64,000 nucleotides of DNA from Cyprinodon diabolis (taxonomy: Eukaryota > Chordata > Actinopteri > Cyprinodontiformes > Cyprinodontidae): positions 26,643,126-26,707,125 of the forward strand of contig CM060064.1 in assembly GCA_030533445.1 (NCBI GenBank). Reading direction: 5' to 3'. Within the stretch, counting starts at the first letter, position 1; every line of letters begins with the position of its first letter. The position numbers and the translations under genes were made by a program. Positions 1 to 10,625 of the stretch are shown here, in pieces. The notes beneath the pieces are model-generated. The model saw only the letters and a list, made by a program, of their open reading frames with translations. It made no database searches and was not told the origin of the DNA.

Positions 1-2
1 AG

Positions 3-3000
3 ATAAAACAATGGAAAATAAAATATTCCACTGATCAGGTTATCTTGGGAGGAGATTTTAATGTAGCTCCAGATGGATCCATTGATCGTCTGCCCTCTCG
101 GGGACAATACCATATTTATGATGATATTTTTGTAAATTTAATCTCTAATACAAATTTGACAGACTGCTGGAGAATTAGAAATCCTAACATCAGACAATAC
201 TCCTGGTTCAACCCTTCGGGAAATGGCCAATGCTCCAGGCTAGATTACTGGTTAATCCCTCATAATCTAGTAAATAATATTTCAAGTTGTGAAATTTCAG
301 CAGCTCCTTTATCAGATCATTGTTCAGTTACCTTGTTTCTCTCTCTGAATAAATCCAAACTACCTTCAAACGTAACTTGGAAGTTTAATAGTAATCTACT
401 GAATAATAAAACCTTCTGTTCAGAAGTCCTGAACCTTATTGAAGACATTTCAGTAATGGATCTGTCACCCTTAAATAAGTGGGAATGGTTTAAATTTAGT
501 GTTAGGACAGCAGCAATAGAGGCAGGCAAAATTGCTTCTAAGCTGAGGAGACAGAAACATTCCCAACTTATAAGCAATATAAATTCTCTATGTTCAAAAT
601 CAGTTTTATCATCCGAAGAGCTGAGTCAGCTTGATAGTTTCAAATCTCAACTTGATGATGTTTTTTTAGATAAAGCAAAGGGGGCTTTCATTCGCTCTAG
701 GGCTCGATGGATTGAAGACAGTGAAAAGAACTCTTCCTATTTTTTTAATCTTGATAAGCAGAGACAATCCAAAAAGAAGATTCAGAAACTAATTATTAAT
801 GGTAGCATCACTGAAGACCTATATTTAATAAATGTAGCAATTAGAAATTTTTATAGTAATCTTTATTGCTCTAAGTATTCAGAATCCAATTGCCAATCTT
901 TTTTTGATGAAATCCAGGAATCTGATGAAAAAATTAACCTTGATTTTAAAAACCTTATGGAAGATGACTTAGGAATCGAAGAGCTTGACGTAGCAATACA
1001 ACAAATGGCAAAAGGGAAATCTCCAGGCCTTGATGGGTTAACCACTGAATTTTATACTTTCTTTTGGAAAGATTTACGAAAACTTTTATTTGAGGCCCTG
1101 CTGGAATGTATTTCAAACAATAATCTCTCTCCCACCATGAAACGAGGTCTGATTACTCTGATCCCCAAAGCTAAAAAAGACCCTTTATTTTTAAACAATT
1201 GGAGACCCATCACTCTTTTATGTACAGATTATAAAATTTTAGCGCTTGTTTATGCCAATCGCTTGAACAGTGGATTAGGAACAATTATTAATGAATGCCA
1301 ATCAGCTTTTTTAAAGGGAAGAAATATCCATCATCACACTAGACTGATTTTTGATATGATTGATTATCGTAGCTTTATTGATGATGAGAGTTTTATTTTA
1401 TTCCTGGATTTCTTCAAGGCTTTTGACTCACTGGAACACTGCTTTATAATAAAAACCTTAAAATATTTTGGCTTTGGGGAAAAATTTTGTAGTATAATTA
1501 GATTATTTTATACTGATATAAGTAGCTCTGTTTCCCTGGGAACGAGTTTGACCCCTAGTTTCTCTATGTCAAGGGGAATCAGGCAGGGCTGCCCAATTTC
1601 ACCTAAATTATTTATATTAACAACTCAAATGCTAACCTTACTAATTATGAAAAATTCTAATTTACATGGGATCAAAATTTTTGATAAGGAATTCAAGATT
1701 AGTCAATTTGCTGACGATACAACAATTTTCCTAAGAGATAAAACTATGGTAGATGTTGCACTAAAATCTATTTCAATGTTTTCTAGCGCATCTGGTTTGT
1801 CTCTCAATATTGATAAATGTGAACTTTTGCCGATCCATTCCAGCTCTGAGACGTCTGTTGCTTCCATTACAGTTAAGTCTGAGGTTAAATATCTGGGAAT
1901 GCTGATTTCAAAGGACATTATTAGAAGAGAGGAGGAAAACATTTGTAGTTGCTTGGATGGTATGAAGAGATCCTTGAGTCATTGGTTACTTTTGTCCAAA
2001 GCTGAAGGAGTGTCCAAATTAATTTACCCGTGCCATTCTGCTTTTATCTCTGGCAAGAATATTAAGAAAGCCAACTCAATAATCTTTCAATTTATCTGGA
2101 GAAACAAAACTCACTATTTAAGACGATCTGATCTTATTAAAGATTATGATAAAGGAGGAATTAGAGCATTAGATTTTGAGGCTTTGATTGGCTCATTTAG
2201 AATAAACTGGCTGAAGACCTATTTGTCTCATTCCAATTCAATGTGGTTTCATATCCCTAAATCTATATTTAATAAGCTCGGTGGCTTGGATTTCCTGCTT
2301 AAATGTGATTTTGAATTAACCAAGATTAATATTACACTGTCTAACTTTCACAGGCAAGTTTTACATTTTTGGAAAATGATATTTACACACAACTTTACCC
2401 CACATGGATCTGTAGTGTGGAATAACAGGTCAATATTGATAAATAGAAAATCTATTTTTAAAACTGACTGGTATGAAAAAGGTATTTTATTTGTAACTGA
2501 CTTAATGGATAGTAATGGTATGTTGTTAAATCATAGTGATTTCACTAACAAATTTGATCTGAACTGTTCTTGTAATGAATATTTAAAAGTATGTAGAGCT
2601 ATCCCTGTAGCTCTGATCCATCTCATCCAAAACACCCTACGATATTCAAATGTCACTTCATCTTTACCCAAATTAAAAATTGGAGAATATAGTGTGACCG
2701 ATTCAAAGTGCAACAATGTACTGCTTGTGCCTGCCTTCAAATCTAAATTATTTAATGATTACAATAATAATATCTTGATAACAACCAATCTGTCTATAAT
2801 TGAGAATGCGTTCTCCAAGTACGTTAAATGGCCAATTTCACCAAAGGTTAAAGAAACTCATTTCAAAATTTCTCACAATTTTTACCCAGTGGCTGATTTT
2901 TTGCACAAAAGATTTAAATTTGATTCAGCATGTTGTGCCTTTTGTGATGGTCCAGAAGAATCCCTTAATCATCTTTTTTTTTCCTGTCCCTTTTCTTTTA

Positions 3001-3296
3001 AACTATGGAGCGACGTTAAAAATTGGTTATCCCTTACAATTGATGACATTCCTGAGATAACCATCACCCATATTTTATATTATATTGATGGCCTTGATAG
3101 TAAAATTTCTGACATGGTTAATATTATCTTTTTACTTGTTAAATATCACATACACTGCTGTAAATGGAGAGGCTCTACTCCTTGTTTTGATTTTTTTCTT
3201 AACCAATTTAAACTTTATTTCACCTCACTGAAACTTTTGAAATCTGTTTCTGCAAGAAAAGTAACTGCCAGTATCTCAAGTTTTCTTTTGTTTTAA
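3..3296 (+). mobile_element. LINE ORF2 (L1/Tx1-like), 5' end outside window
   Basis: Open reading frame from the window edge to a TAA at 3294-3296, over 1,090 codons without a stop. It encodes the end of an AP-type endonuclease (GGDFNV near the start, SDHCSV about 75 residues later), then a reverse transcriptase. RT motifs seen: GKSPGLDGLTTEFY, LDFFKAFDSLEH (first catalytic Asp), GIRQGCPISPKLF and QFADDTTIF (FADD catalytic box). A C-terminal Cys/His knuckle, CCAFCDGPEESLNHLFFSC, is typical of L1/Tx1-type ORF2. The frame is already open at base 3, so the true start lies upstream. Known role of the family: nicking and copying of its own RNA at the target (target-primed reverse transcription). 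The intact frame suggests a fairly young copy. Clade assignment (Tx1 versus other L1) is inference. Confidence 0.9.
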
Positions 3297-3467
3297 ATCC
3301 CTGCTCTATTATTATTCATTTGCCTTACTGTTTTATGTGCTTGTCTTTAGTCTTAGCCCCTTGTTTGTTTATTCTACTGTTTCTACCTATGTTGTAATGT
3401 TCTTATACCTCATCGAGATTTTGTATACACTTTGTTCAATAAAAAAAAAAAAAAAAAAAAAAAAAAA
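3297..3467 (+). mobile_element. LINE 3' UTR and poly(A) tail
   Basis: Short AT-rich 3' UTR after the ORF2 stop. It ends with AATAAA running into an uninterrupted A tract at about 3441-3467, as expected for the 3' terminus of an L1-type retrotransposon on the plus strand. A matching target-site duplication cannot be tested because the 5' end is outside the window. Confidence 0.8.
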
Positions 3468-4029
3468 CTAGTTCCGAAATTACAACGTCACCTTTCATTC
3501 AACACTTTACTTACTCACCAGCGTAGCAAACTCTGAAGGTACCCACTGCGACAGCTTTAATATACATTCCGTAGTCGGCAATAAAACTTCCCAGTCAAAT
3601 TACACTATTCTCTTCCCTTAGTCCGTCAGCATACTGGTCCGTGTGGAAACACGTACCGCATCGGAGCCAGTCTCTTATCCATTGTCCCAGGGCATTGGAA
3701 AAGACTATTAGGGGGCAGGGGTGTTAAGTGGGATTTCAATGTATGTAATAATTGTTTGCATGGTAATAAGTAGGTGAAATGGTAATGTTAGTATGGTTAA
3801 ATTATTTCATAAATATGTATGTTTTTTTTATGAATGATGCTATTGTCTGTATTTATTTTTCTACAATGTTAACTGTGCTTTATTGGCGATTTGCCTTCCT
3901 GTTTAGTTGGGCTGTCCCAATTGGCATGTTATTGGTGGGTCTATTTAACGGGCACACTCCCAATGGCTTAGGGGGCTGCTTGGAGAGACTGGTTGGAGAA
4001 ACTGCTTTTGAAGGTCTGCTTAGAGAGAC
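3468..4029. other. gene-free stretch
   Basis: No exon-like or conserved coding signal was seen. The short open frame at 3779-4063 runs into the inverted repeat of the Tc1 element and looks fortuitous. The sequence either side of the Tc1 insertion (to about 5750) is probably continuous and older. Confidence 0.5.
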
Positions 4030-4031
4030 TA

Positions 4032-5643
4032 CAGGTGCTGGTCATAAAATTAGAATATCATGAAAAAGTAGATTGATTTCAGTAGTTCCATTTAAAAAGT
4101 GAAACTTGTATATTATATTCATACATTACATACAAACTCATATATTTCAGATGTTTATTTTGTTTAATTTTGATGATTACAAATGACAACAAATGAAAAT
4201 CTCAAATTCATCATATCAGAAAATTAGAATATTGTGAAAAGGTTCAAAATTGATGGCCCCTGGTGCCACACTCTAATCAGCTAATTAACTCAAACCACCT
4301 GCAAAAGCCTTTAAATGGTCTTTCAGTCTAGTTCTATAGGCTACACAATCATGGGGAAGACTGCTGACTTGACAGTTGTCCAAAAGACGACCATCGACAC
4401 CTTGCACAAGGAGGGCAAGACACAAAAGGTCATCGCTAAAGAGGCTGGCTGTTCACAGAGCTCAGTGTCCAAGCACATTAATAGAGAGGCGAAGGGAAGG
4501 AAAAGATGTGGTCGAAAAAAGTGTACAAGCAAGAGAGATAACCGCACCCTGGAGAGGATTGTGAAACAAAACCCATTCAAAAATGTGGGGGAGATTCACA
4601 AAGAGTGGACTGCAGCTGGAGTGAGTGCTTCAAGAACCACCACACACAGACGTATGAAAGACATGGGTTTCTGCTGTCGCATTCCTTGTGTCAAGCCACT
4701 CTTGAACCACAGACAGCGTCAGAAGCGTCTTGCCTGGGCTAAATAGAAACAGGACTGGACTGCTGGTGAGTGGTCCAAAGTCATGTTCTCTGATGAAAGT
4801 AAATTTTGCATTTCCTTTGGAAATCAAGGTCCCAGAGTCTGGAGGAAAAGAAGAGAGGCACTTCATCCACGTTGCTTGAAGTCCAGTGTAAAGTTTCCAC
4901 AGTCAGTGATGGTTTGGGGTGCCATGTCATCTGCTGGTGTTGGTCCATTGTGTTTTCTGAGGTCCAGGGTCAACGCAGCCACATACCAGGAAGTTTTAGA
5001 GCACTTCATGCTTCCTGCAGCTGACCAACTTTTTGGAGATGCAGATTTCATTTTCCAACAGGACTTGGCACCTGCACACAGTGCCAAAGCTACCAGTACC
5101 TGGTTGAAGGACCATGGTATCCCTGTTCTTAATTGGCCAGCAAACTCTCCTGACCTTAACCCCATAGAAAATCTATGGGGTATTGTGAAGAAGAAGATGT
5201 AATACACCAGACCCAACAATTCAGAAGAGCTAAAAGCCACTATTAGAGCAACCTGGGCTATCATAACACCTGAGCAGTGCCACAGACTGATCGACTCCAT
5301 GCCACGCCGCATTACTGCAGTAATACAGGCCAAAGGAGGCCCAACTAAATACTGAGTGCTGTACATGCTCATACTTTTCATGTTCATACTTTTCAGTTGG
5401 CCAACATTTCTATAAATCCTTTGTTTTTATTGGTCTTCAGTAATATTCTAATTTTCTGATATGATGAATTTGAGATTTTCATTTGTTGTCATTTGTAATC
5501 ATCAAAATTAAACAAAATAAACATCTGAAATATATGAGTTTGTATGTAATGTATGAATATAATATACAAGTTTCACTTTTTAAATGGAATTACTGAAATC
5601 AATCTACTTTTTCATGATATTCTAATTTTATGACCAGCACCTG
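4032..5643 (+). mobile_element. Tc1-like DNA transposon, structurally complete
   Basis: A 1,612-bp element flanked by a TA dinucleotide on each side (4030-4031 and 5644-5645). Inverted repeats of about 200 bp lie at 4032-4234 and 5442-5643, starting CAGGTGCTGGTCATAAAATT. Each repeat holds two direct copies of a motif around AAATTAGAATAT, one at the tip and one at the inner edge: the IR/DR layout of many fish Tc1 elements. The transposase between them is broken by nonsense codons. TA duplication, IR/DR ends and a DD34E transposase together make the family assignment secure. Confidence 0.95.
4351..5355 (+). pseudogene. Tc1-like transposase with two in-frame stops
   Basis: One 335-codon frame from ATG 4351 to TGA 5353-5355, interrupted by TAG at 4744-4746 and TAA at 5200-5202, with no frameshift. 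The N-terminal part has the paired-type helix-turn-helix DNA-binding region (KVIAKEAGCSQSSVSKHI). The catalytic triad is visible: D in MFSDESKF, D in FQQDLAPAHSA, and E in NPIENLWG. Exactly 34 residues separate the second D from E, so this is a DD34E enzyme. An ATG 12 codons upstream (4315) is in frame, but MGKTADLT at 4351 fits the usual Tc1 start. The copy cannot make full-length enzyme but keeps both ends and could be moved in trans. Confidence 0.93.
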
Positions 5644-5749
5644 TATATTTAAAGTCAGCTTGGTGTGAGGCTGTCAGTGTTTTGTATTGCCTGCAATGGC
5701 CGGTTTTGTTTTCTTTGTTTGAAAGTATTTTGTTTTTGTTTTGTTTTTT

Positions 5750-5935
5750 TTGTCTTCTGAAAAAAGTGGTTTCTACTTTTACTTTTATACTTTAAGTAAA
5801 TTTACAAGCCTGTACTTTGTTACTTTTACTTGAGTAAAGAAGTTTAATCAGTACTTCCACTTTTACCAGAGTATTTTTTAACACAATTATCTGTACTTTT
5901 ACTCAAGTACGGAAAGTGAGTACTATTGCCATCTC
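5750..5935. mobile_element. hAT element end fragment (Tol2-like terminus)
   Basis: Repeated ACTTTTACTCAAGTA-type motifs and a terminus GAGTACTATTGCCATCTCTG resemble, in reverse complement, the CAGAGGTG...GTACTC ends of Tol2-family hAT elements. Only one end is recognisable; the other was not found, so this is treated as a decayed fragment. Confidence 0.5.
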
Positions 5936-6319
5936 TGGTTTAACAACCTCTATTTTTTTCAGATGATTACAAATGTTCTATAAATTTGGGGGCCTAATTC
6001 AGTTTAACTGAGTATTTCCACCTTAAATGTGTGGAAATGTAATGGAGGATTTTCTTTAGTGTTTGTCTGCAGAAATATATGAAGAACGAATACATTTTAT
6101 GAAATTGAAAACTCTTGGGATTGACATCCCTCAAATATGGGATCGATATTAGTTCCTTGAAGTTGATAGGTCTGTGTGTGGTTGTGAAAAGATCATTATG
6201 AACAGAATGAACTGTCCAACCTCTAACATGTCACACAATGTATAATGATATATACAATTTTTCAGACGTTCAGCAAAACAAACAGGTTTGTTGTCTGCAT
6301 CATTTCTGCATCTTGTAAC
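5936..6319. other. gene-free stretch downstream of MHC II beta
   Basis: Contains the presumed 3' UTR of the class II beta gene (minus strand, immediately below the stop codon at 6320). No clear polyadenylation signal and no other gene was recognised. Confidence 0.4.
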
Positions 6320-7817
6320 CTAAAGATCTTCTTCAGGACACACCTCCTAAAGAACAAAATTAGATAATTTTATTAATCAGGTATATCCACGAGTGCTTAG
6401 ATGACATAAGAAAAACTCACCTCTGTTGTGGGAACCAGCACCTGCTCTGTATTTAAGAAAAAAAGAAAACAAAAGAACAAACCAATAAAACTAAGACCTT
6501 AGGTCTTACATTTGATCATTTTCAATTGAAGTTTATTTAAACATGGTTATAATTTAGATACTGAAGTCATTGTAAAAAGTGTTTTTAACATTAAAGTGAA
6601 ACATTGTCTCACCGGTTGATTTCTTCTTGTAGCAGATGAAGCCAGTAATTGAAAAGATCAAGCCGAGCAGCAATCCTACTGAGCCAATAACAATTTTTTT
6701 CCACCCTAAATCTGGTTCTGGATCTGAAATCCAGTTATTAAAAAAAAGTAATCTAAAAAACATTTTTAGTTTTTAGTTCCATGCTTATGCTACCTATAAG
6801 TGCATCAATGACTGTCATACAAATTTTTATATAACCTTTAATCAAACCTCTGTTGTGTTTGAAGTAGCATATAACAGGTATCTAAAGTAGAATCCATTCT
6901 ATGTCTATCATATGTCTGATGCAAACGTTCTCACCCCAGTTATAAAGCTTGGGCTCCCTGAGGCTTGCATGCTCCACCATACAAGAGATCTGCTCTCCAG
7001 GTTTGGGTGTAAACTCCAGGTAGGTGTGGAGCTGATAGAGCCAGTTCCCATTGGGTAGCTCGTCCGTGCAGGTCACATCAGATGTGTCTTCCTTCCCATC
7101 TCTCAGCCATGTTAGCTTAATTTGCTTTGGATAGAAGTCAAACGCACTGCAGATGAGCATGTGTGAGTGTTGGCTGTATTCTGATTTTACCGACCTGAGC
7201 CAAACATAGGGCTCCACTAGAAAATAAAAAGAACATGCACATGACACAAATAATAAGCAAAATGTAATTTATTATGTTCTACTCAAACCTCCAAACATAA
7301 AAGGCTTGGATTTATCCAGGACTGTCTTGTGTGTAAATTACCTGGTGTTAGTAATTCTTTGTACGCCAGTTGAGAATTTCTTTTGCAGAGGTTTGTTTTC
7401 CAGATTTGATGGTTAATAAACTCGGAATTGTTGTTCAAAATATTGGCATACACTTGCGTTTCTTTTGTATATCCAATCGCTTTTCCTTCTGTGCTGATGT
7501 ATTGTCCTTCCAACATTTTGTTGAAGTAAAACTGCTCCATGAACACGGCATCATAACCGTCATCTGAACTAAACTGGCAACGATCCATTATATAGAAATA
7601 GAAACAACCTAAAAATGACAGACGTTTTTTTTTTTTATAAAATGGACAATGCAAGATTTTGTAAAACCCATATTACATCTGAAAAACTAAAAACTACAGA
7701 GGGGTTTCATTTTCATTTGAAAGCAACAAAATTAAAGATTACATTGAACTTGAGTCACTTACCTCCTTGTGAAAAAGCCAGAAAAAGTGTGAGAAAAATA
7801 AACCTGCTTTGAGCCAT
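6320..7817 (-). CDS. MHC class II beta chain, six exons
   Basis: Exons (minus): 7763-7817, 7342-7608, 6935-7216, 6613-6723, 6421-6446 and 6320-6346; all introns GT-AG; total 768 nt, 255 aa. Exon 1 (MAQSRFIFLTLFLAFSQG) is a signal peptide. Exon 2 is the beta-1 peptide-binding domain, with the disulfide pair in DRCQF and NLCKRN and an N-glycosylation site (NNS). Exon 3 is the beta-2 C1-set Ig domain, with cysteines in LICSAFDFYP and ISCMVEH. Exon 4 gives the connecting peptide and membrane helix (IVIGSVGLLLGLIFSITGF). Exons 5-6 give a short cytoplasmic tail ending CPEEDL. The first four exons share phase 1, as usual for class II. The product pairs with the class II alpha chain to present endosomal peptides to CD4 T cells. 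The beta-1 sequence looks divergent; whether it is classical or non-classical is not settled here. Confidence 0.93.
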
Positions 7818-8339
7818 GCTGTTAGGTCAGTGACAGAGATCTGACTGAAAGATAAAATGCTCTCTATTGTATTATCAACGATGAGGAAGTACATCAACAG
7901 ATTTAGAACTAAATCTGTAAGCACCTTCTTTTTGCTACTGTCAAATTACCTAATTTCCCTAGATAATATCAGTAATATAGTGACCTAAATAGTCCAGTAT
8001 AGTTCGCCCAAACAAATGTAGTGTCAGTAAGAGACATTCATTGCCTCTTGCTGATGACTATGTGGCATAGTTTAATAGTATAACAGTAAAATGTAGGGAT
8101 GATGAAGTAGCATTGAAAGGCAGTATAATATTTCCTATTGGTATTAATTGCTATTGTACTAGTGCACCTAAACTCATATGCCATGCAACAATAACAAAAT
8201 AAGTATAAAATAATCCCATGATAACTTTGAAGGACATTGTGGCAAACCAAGAATATTTAAGAACAGAAGATTTAGAAATGGAGGAATTCTTCAATTTAGT
8301 TAAAGAAACTGTCAATAGAGTTAGTAAAAAAATATCATG
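7818..8339. other. upstream region of MHC II beta; no gene
   Basis: This is where the class II beta promoter should lie. No convincing W/X/Y (SXY) box set could be picked out by eye. No exon-like sequence was seen. Confidence 0.4.
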
Positions 8340-9064
8340 ATCTTGGCAGGGATGACTGGATTATTGGTTCATTCCATCCACCTGCCCAGCTCTGCCCAAT
8401 TGTCATTACCTTTCATGAGATCCACCTGTTCCAGCTTCTCTTTAAACTTTTTGGTCCCAGCCATCAGTGCCAGATTATTTGAGCCATACGTGAGAGCTCT
8501 CTAGCGTACCCAGTTTGTTACTCTGATTGCCTGATTGCCTGATCATGTCTGCTACTGGACCTCTGAGCCAGCCTGCTGCCGTTCTGATCTGTTTGCCTGA
8601 TCTGTCTTTGGACTCCTGCTGGATTCTGGCTGCCTACGACCTTGGATCTGTCTCCTGACCACGGCTTGGATTTCCCTATAGTACCTCCTCAGGTCTCTGA
8701 TCTTCTGGCCTGCACTTCTGCTACCTCATTGACACCTGTGTTGGCTTCTCCATTTGGAAAGTCCTGGTCTTCCTCATCAGCTGGCTCAGCAGCCTTCTTG
8801 GCTTCCGCTCCTGAAACTCTCTGGGCGGCGTCCGCTGTGTGCTGTGGATAATCATCCGGCTGGATTCCACCCCTTCCTCTGGGCTTGGACTGAACTTTAT
8901 AACAAGGTTAGTGACTCACATGCTCATAATCCTCCTCTGTCAGATTTATGTGGTCACTAACCTGTGTTTTCCCCTCTACAGAGGTTCTGCTGACCCACAG
9001 ACTTTCCAAGCAGTCAATAAAAACTTAGAAATCACAATTCTGGGTGTAAGTTCTCAGTCCTGAC
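8340..9064. repeat. unclassified dispersed repeat, C/T-rich
   Basis: A stretch of distinct composition (many CTGCCTGATCTG-like words) between AT-rich flanks. Read on the minus strand it begins TGTCAGGACTGAGAACTTAC and has a TTTATTGACT block soon after. The same layout (TGTC[A/C]TGA start, then TTTATTGACT) opens the inserted element at 22372. This suggests the same broad family, possibly LTR-like, but no coding sequence or clear target duplication was found. Confidence 0.35.
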
Positions 9065-9600
9065 ACAAAATAAATCACTGTTTAATTGAAAGGGGTTTAG
9101 AGGCAATTTTCACCGGAAAATACACAACTGAAATAAATCGAGAATATCTCCACAATTGTCAGGTCTACAAGCAACCTTTTTGTGCAATTGTTAACATACT
9201 AAAAACAATACTTTCCCAGTGGAACCAATATCGCTTTTGTTACTGTGTCTGACATGCTTGTTTTGAAATACAGAAAAGGAAAAAAAATCAAAAGCCTTGC
9301 CTAGTTAATCGAAGTTATCAGTAAAAATCGCCACAAAAGTCTTTTTAAAAACAGCATTAGTAAAACTTCAGCAGATTAGAGCTCAAATCAGCTGAAGCAT
9401 CCACAATAGTTTAGGCCACTGTGCCAGGCGGGCCTATCATTTTAAGACAAAACCATGGCTCGTGGTTTTTTTCACCTCATAAAAAGGATTCAAAATTGAT
9501 CATTTGTATTTTTGGACTCATGCCTATGACATAGTGTAACTTGTATGTCATGTATAATCAACTATGTTCAAGGGAGTCTGTAAAGGCAACAGCTGTAAAC
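9065..9600. other. gene-free stretch
   Basis: AT-rich sequence with no exon, RNA gene or repeat that could be recognised. Confidence 0.4.
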
Positions 9601-9676
9601 CCATCCATCCATCCATCCATCCATCCATCCATCCATCCATCCATCCATCCATCCATCCATCCATCCATCCATCCAT
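9600..9676. repeat. (CATC)n microsatellite
   Basis: About 19 uninterrupted CATC units. The open frames across it encode only an IHPS repeat or its antisense (MDGW) and are artefacts of the tetranucleotide. Confidence 0.97.
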
Positions 9677-9770
9677 TTTCTTACACGTTTGTCCCGAGTG
9701 GGGTCGCGAGGGGAGCTGGTGCCTATCTCCAGCAGTCAATGGGCGAAAGGCGGGGTCAGCTGTAAACCAA
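9677..9770. repeat. fish dispersed repeat next to the CATC tract
   Basis: TTTTCTTACACGTTTGTCCC followed by GGGGTCGCGAGGGGAGCTGG and GGGCGAAAGGCGGGGTCAGC matches the general pattern of a very common fish repeat in which a CCAT tract is followed by a GGGGTCGCG motif. The superfamily is not assigned here. Confidence 0.6.
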
Positions 9771-10310
9771 AGAGTATAATTGTGTATTGTATAATTGTGT
9801 TACGCACAAATATCGTGACACCTGACAATGTTGGAAAGAGAAACAGAATGGGTTATCATGTTATTTCTTCATCAAAATGGCTCATAGTGTTATTTTACTT
9901 GGTTCTTAAATGAGATTTGCATTAGTTTGGCATTCTTTTTACTTAAGAAAATGTAAGTAGTCACCCAAAAAATGTATTAAGTAATGGTAAAATGATTACT
10001 CAATTAACTCTAAGTAATCAGATTTAATGTACATAACTGTTATGAACAGTTATGTCCAAGATCTGTTTTTTTAAGTATAAAAATAATAATAATAATAAAA
10101 AAATAAAAGCATTAAAAATAACATATGGAGGCAGAAGAAACGTTTTTTCAAACAGTTTTTCAACAAAAGCTGATTAAAAACTAGTTGCTAATGTATTTAT
10201 GTCAGGAGGTGTTAAAGAACTTCCAACTCGATATCTGACGTTTTTGAGAGAGAAACTCAGCAGATTTTAGAGTACTCTTAAAAACAACAGCTTCTTTCAA
10301 AATCCATCCA
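9771..10310. other. gene-free stretch
   Basis: AT-rich, with an AATAAT-rich patch near 10080-10110. No gene or element was recognised. Confidence 0.4.
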
Positions 10311-10625
10311 TATTCTGCCACTCCTCTGTCATGGTGCTGATCTCAAGCAGTTTATGGGCAAACACAGGGTACAGCTTGACAGGTCATCAGTCCATCTCAG
10401 GGCAAACCATACATAAACACTAAACTGCAGTTAAGAGACAATAATTCACCTAATCCAAGTTTTTGAACTGTAGGAGGAAGACAGTGAACCTAGAGAGAAT
10501 CCACTTATGCACAGGGAAGACATGCAAACTCCTTGCAGAAAGACCCAAGGCCCAAAATTGAAGGACCCAGGACTTTGGTGATGCCAAGCAGCACTGCTAC
10601 AAACTGCACCACCGTGCAAACAGTT
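10311..10625. repeat. old copy of a common fish dispersed repeat
   Basis: Degenerate but recognisable blocks in order: CATCCATATTCTGCCACTCC, GGGTACAGCTTGACAGGTCA, GAACTGTAGGAGGAAGACAG, GGGAAGACATGCAAACTCC and GCACCACCGTGCA. These follow the order of a widespread fish repeat whose consensus ends in a GCGCCACCGTGCA-like motif. Orientation and superfamily are not assigned. Confidence 0.55.

Noticed and set aside
4863..5387. 174-codon minus-strand frame
   Set aside because: Antisense shadow of the Tc1 transposase, which has the DD34E residues on the plus strand.
8642..9063. Overlapping frames of 68-74 codons
   Set aside because: Part of a C/T-rich dispersed repeat; no conserved domain.
9541..9779. 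Several frames across the CATC repeat
   Set aside because: Tetranucleotide repeats stay open in several frames; the translation is only IHPS or MDGW repeats.
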